A DNA stretch of 8,618 nucleotides from CAYLLT01 sp964591605 (GTDB lineage Bacteria > Planctomycetota > Phycisphaerae > UBA1845 > PWPN01), in contig CAZQEN010000323.1 in the NCBI GenBank assembly GCA_964591605.1, forward strand, positions 1 through 8,618, given 5' to 3'. The position numbers and the translations under genes were made by a program. The notes below the pieces were generated by a model, which did not search any database, was not told the origin of the DNA, and saw only the letters and a program-made list of their open reading frames with translations. Of the stretch, positions 6,115 to 8,618 are shown one piece after another (position 1 is the first letter of the stretch; the number at the start of each line of letters is the position of its first letter).

Positions 6115-6121
6115 TTGTTGT

Positions 6122-8618
6122 ATGTTCTCGAAAAGCCACTTTCGTCGCGGTTCATGGCTCGCGCTGACCGGGCTCTCCGCAACGGCCGCTCTGTCAGTTC
6201 CCGCAACTCACACACTTGCTCAGTGCGCGTTCGAGTGGAAGCCGGGCGATGGATTACCGGGTCTGAACGGTCCGGCCTACGCCGTGGTCGTTCACGATGA
6301 TGGGACAGGGCCGGCACTTTACGCAGGTGGCGCATTCACCGTAGCGGGTAACGCGCTGGCCAACAACATCGCCAAATGGAACGGGACCACCTGGGTGCCG
6401 CTGGGCAGCGGGATTGGAGGAACCGTCTACGCCATAGCCGCTTATGACGGGGCCCTGGTGGCCGGAGGCTCTTTCACTGCCGCCGGGGGCAGCCCTGCCA
6501 GCGGAATCGCTAGATGGAACGGCGATTCATGGTCCGCGCTGGGTAGCGGTGTCACGAGTGGCTCCGATGTGCGGGCATTGGTGGTTTACAGCGGTGCGCT
6601 CGTCGCCGGCGGCAGCTTTACCACGGCCGGCGGATTCAACGCCAACCGTATCGCCCAGTGGGATGGTATCTCCTGGTCCGCACTCGGCTCAGGGATGAAT
6701 AACACCGTCTCGGCTCTGGCAGTATACAACACAGCACTGATCGCAGGCGGAGCATTCACGAACGCCGGCGGGATTAGTGCGAGTCGAATCGCTCAGTGGA
6801 ACGGGGCCTCCTGGTCCGCACTGGGCAGCGGCACGAGCGATGCTGTGTCCGCATTGACCGTGTACAACGGCGCGCTGATCGCCGGCGGCGCGTTCCTGTC
6901 CGCAGGCGGGGTGAGTGCGAGCGGCGTTGCCCAGTGGAACGGCGTTGCCTGGTCTGCGCTTGGCGGCGGCATTGCCGATGATTTCCGGCCTCCTGCCGTC
7001 TACGCCCTCACTGTATATGCCGGTGGGCTCATCGCCGGGGGCTCGTTCCGGACTGCCGGCGGCGTGAGCGCCTATTCGATCGCCCGATGGAGCGGTAGCG
7101 GTTGGTCTGCGCTCGGCAGCGGTGCCAAGACGACCTATGCGCTGAGCGTATACAACGGGGCGCTTGCTGTTGCCGGTGACTTTATCACTGCGGGGGGCGT
7201 TAACGCCCACAGGGTGGCCAATTGGAACGGCAGCACCTGGTCCGTCCTGGGCGGCGGCACGGATGGTCCGGTGGGAGCTCTGGCGGCGTACAGCAACAGC
7301 TTGGTCGCAGGCGGCGCGTTCACCAGGATAGGCGGTGTCAGCGCGAATCACATTGCTCGCTGGAACGGAACCGTCTGGTCCGCCCTGGGCAGCGGAATGA
7401 ACGCGAACGTCAAGGCCGTCGTCGTCTATAACGGCGATCTCAGTGCGGGTGGCGCTTTCACCAGCGCCGGGGGTATGAGCGCCACCTACATTGCCCGTTG
7501 GAATGGCACCTCCTGGTCGCCGCTGGGCAGTGGCATGAACGGCACGGTCAATGCCCTGACTGTTCATGATGGAGCACTGGTCGCCGGGGGTCTCTTCACA
7601 ACGGCCGGCGGCATCAGCGCGAATCACATCGCGGAATGGAACGGCAGCACCTGGTCTGCTCTAGGCAACGGCACGGATCTCACAGTAGAAGCGCTGACCG
7701 CCTACAACAACGAACTGATCGCTGGCGGCTGGTTTAGCATGGCTGGCAGCACTTCTGCGAATTATATCGCCAGGTGGAATGGCACGGTCTGGTCGGCGAT
7801 GAGCAGCGGAATGAGCAACTTCAGCACCGTCTATGCCCTGACCGTCTACGATGGAGCTCTCATCGCGGGCGGTGAGTTCAGCAGCGCCGGCGGCAGCAGT
7901 GCGAACAACATTGCACGATGGAACGGCACGACCTGGTCCGCCCTGGGCAGCGGAATGAACTCACGAGTTCACGCACTCACCAGCTACAACGGGAGGCTGT
8001 TCGCTGCCGGGCCATTCACAACCGCGGGCGGCGCAAGCGCAGGGTACGTCGCGCAATGGAACGGCACCGTTTGGTCCGGTCTGGGCAGCGGCCCGAATTA
8101 CACCGCTGGTGCACTATCCGTTTACGACGGAAGTCTGTTCGCAGGGGGTGAGTTCAACATGGCGGGCGGAGTGGTGTCCACGTATTGGGCCCAGTGGTCG
8201 CCGGTGAACGGGAACACCGCTGATGCAGATGCGGATCAGGTGCTGGATATCTGCGACAATTGCCCGAATGCAGCCAATCCGGGCCAGGCCGACTGCGACG
8301 GAAATGGCATCGGAGACGCCTGTGATGTAACGCCTGATGCTGACGGCGATGCTATTTCAGACCTGTGCGACAACTGCCCGGGCGTTGCCAATCCATCTCA
8401 GTCGGACTGCGACGCCGATGGAACCGGCGACGCGTGCGAGACTGACGGCGACAGCGACGGCGTCCCCGATGCGTGTGACAATTGTCCTTCGGCAGCCAAT
8501 GTGAACCAGTCTAACTCTGACGGGGACACATTCGGAGATGCGTGTGATAATTGTCCGGCAGTGACCAATCCGGGCCAGCCCGACTGCGATGGCAATGGAA
8601 TCGGCGACCTCTGCGACA
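6122..8618 (+). CDS. Large secreted repeat protein: 14-unit beta-propeller-like region followed by thrombospondin type 3 repeats (3' end outside window)
   Basis: The frame is open for 832 codons to the window edge. Residues 1-34 are a signal peptide (MFSKSHFRR, then a hydrophobic core, cleavage near THTLAQ). Residues 36-52 (AFEWKPGDGLPGLNG) lead into 14 tandem units of about 46 aa with consensus 'ALtVYnGaLIAGGxFttAGGxsAxxIArWNGtxWSALGSGmnxtV' (53 to about 695). The unit length and strand-like pattern suggest propeller blades, one unit per blade. From residue 701 come Asp-rich, Cys-containing repeats (DNCPNAANPGQADCDGNGIG type), matching thrombospondin type 3 calcium-binding repeats. The protein is probably exported to the surface or medium; partner and substrate are unknown. 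Similar 'PGDGLPG...WNG' proteins are, to my knowledge, common in Planctomycetota. The C-terminus, which may hold an anchor or sorting signal, is missing. An antisense open frame over the repeats is a shadow. Confidence 0.92.
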   Translation, partial: MFSKSHFRRGSWLALTGLSATAALSVPATHTLAQCAFEWKPGDGLPGLNGPAYAVVVHDDGTGPALYAGGAFTVAGNALANNIAKWNGTTWVPLGSGIGGTVYAIAAYDGALVAGGSFTAAGGSPASGIARWNGDSWSALGSGVTSGSDVRALVVYSGALVAGGSFTTAGGFNANRIAQWDGISWSALGSGMNNTVSALAVYNTALIAGGAFTNAGGISASRIAQWNGASWSALGSGTSDAVSALTVYNGALIAGGAFLSAGGVSASGVAQWNGVAWSALGGGIADDFRPPAVYALTVYAGGLIAGGSFRTAGGVSAYSIARWSGSGWSALGSGAKTTYALSVYNGALAVAGDFITAGGVNAHRVANWNGSTWSVLGGGTDGPVGALAAYSNSLVAGGAFTRIGGVSANHIARWNGTVWSALGSGMNANVKAVVVYNGDLSAGGAFTSAGGMSATYIARWNGTSWSPLGSGMNGTVNALTVHDGALVAGGLFTTAGGISANHIAEWNGSTWSALGNGTDLTVEALTAYNNELIAGGWFSMAGSTSANYIARWNGTVWSAMSSGMSNFSTVYALTVYDGALIAGGEFSSAGGSSANNIARWNGTTWSALGSGMNSRVHALTSYNGRLFAAGPFTTAGGASAGYVAQWNGTVWSGLGSGPNYTAGALSVYDGSLFAGGEFNMAGGVVSTYWAQWSPVNGNTADADADQVLDICDNCPNAANPGQADCDGNGIGDACDVTPDADGDAISDLCDNCPGVANPSQSDCDADGTGDACETDGDSDGVPDACDNCPSAANVNQSNSDGDTFGDACDNCPAVTNPGQPDCDGNGIGDLCD
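6278..8203 (+). repeat. Fourteen tandem degenerate repeats, mostly 138 bp (46 aa)
   Basis: Units begin at 6278, 6428, 6572, 6710, 6848, 7001, 7136, 7274, 7412, 7550, 7688, 7832, 7970 and 8108. Nine of the thirteen measurable intervals are exactly 138 bp and one is 135; the others are 150 (first), 144, 153 (unit 5, insertion DDFRPPA) and 144. All have the FxxAG(G) and W-N/D/S-G type core. Unit 11 departs most (AGSTSANYIARWNG, WSAMSSG). The last unit has no WSALGSG strand and ends in AQWSPVNGN. The DNA is diverged between units although the protein pattern is kept, so this is an old expansion and not a fresh tandem duplication. Confidence 0.9.
8222..8618 (+). repeat. Thrombospondin type 3 repeat region (continues past window)
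   Basis: The translation has a DADADQ start, then four copies of a 'CDNCPxxxNxxQ' motif, interleaved with 'DCDGNGIGDACD'-type loops (DCDADGTGDACE, SDGDTFGDACD, DCDGNGIGDLCD). The Asp spacing DxDxDG is that of calcium-binding loops. Such regions act as rigid calcium-dependent spacers in other secreted proteins; here that role is inferred. Confidence 0.88.

Noticed and set aside
6689..7627. 312-aa open frame on the minus strand antisense to the WNG repeats
   Set aside because: It is a repeated Arg/Pro/Gly-rich reading of the tandem repeats in the wrong strand. The plus-strand frame has a strong ribosome binding site, a signal peptide and a clear protein pattern; the antisense frame stays open because the repeats are periodic in units of three.
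6278..8203. CRISPR array or recent DNA tandem duplication at the regularly spaced repeats
   Set aside because: The 138-bp periodicity is at the protein level within one open frame. The DNA of the units is diverged and there are no identical short repeats separated by unique spacers.

Overview
The window looks like a scaffold from a high-GC member of the Planctomycetota, possibly Phycisphaerae-like and assembled from metagenome or draft data, since it has two 10-N gaps. The assignment is inferred from gene content: an ECF sigma factor next to a membrane-bound Ser/Thr kinase, a pseudopilin-type secreted protein, a Cys/Asn-ladder beta-helix protein, and a secreted protein with 'WNGxxWSALGSG' repeats followed by thrombospondin type 3 repeats. 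No rRNA, tRNA, CRISPR array, transposase or phage gene was seen.

Minus strand, read from about 4895 down to 1: (i) an ECF-type sigma-70 factor; (ii) a Hanks-type Ser/Thr kinase with a GTG start, a complete set of catalytic motifs, one transmembrane helix and a short C-terminal domain, interrupted by an assembly gap at 2969-2978; (iii) a prepilin-type protein of 284 aa; (iv) a right-handed parallel beta-helix protein with a signal peptide. The last gene starts at 1373 behind a strong Shine-Dalgarno, crosses an assembly gap at 1337-1346 and runs off the left edge. Intergenic distances are 55, 86 and 225 nt, so at least the first three genes could form one transcription unit.

The divergent intergenic region (4896-5255) holds three inverted repeats and presumably the promoters for both directions. 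Rightward there is a small secreted protein of an uncharacterised but recurring family (5256-5960), then a perfect 13-bp inverted repeat, then a large secreted protein that starts at 6122 and runs off the right edge. It has 14 tandem units of about 46 aa that probably form beta-propellers, then acidic, Cys-containing thrombospondin type 3 repeats.

Taken together, a sigma factor/kinase signalling pair sits next to four exported proteins, two of them large repeat proteins probably at the cell surface or outside the cell. That the pair controls the exported proteins is inference from position only. The most informative new observation is that the N-terminus of the repeat protein appears to supply the strand missing from its last repeat, which is the arrangement expected for propeller ring closure.
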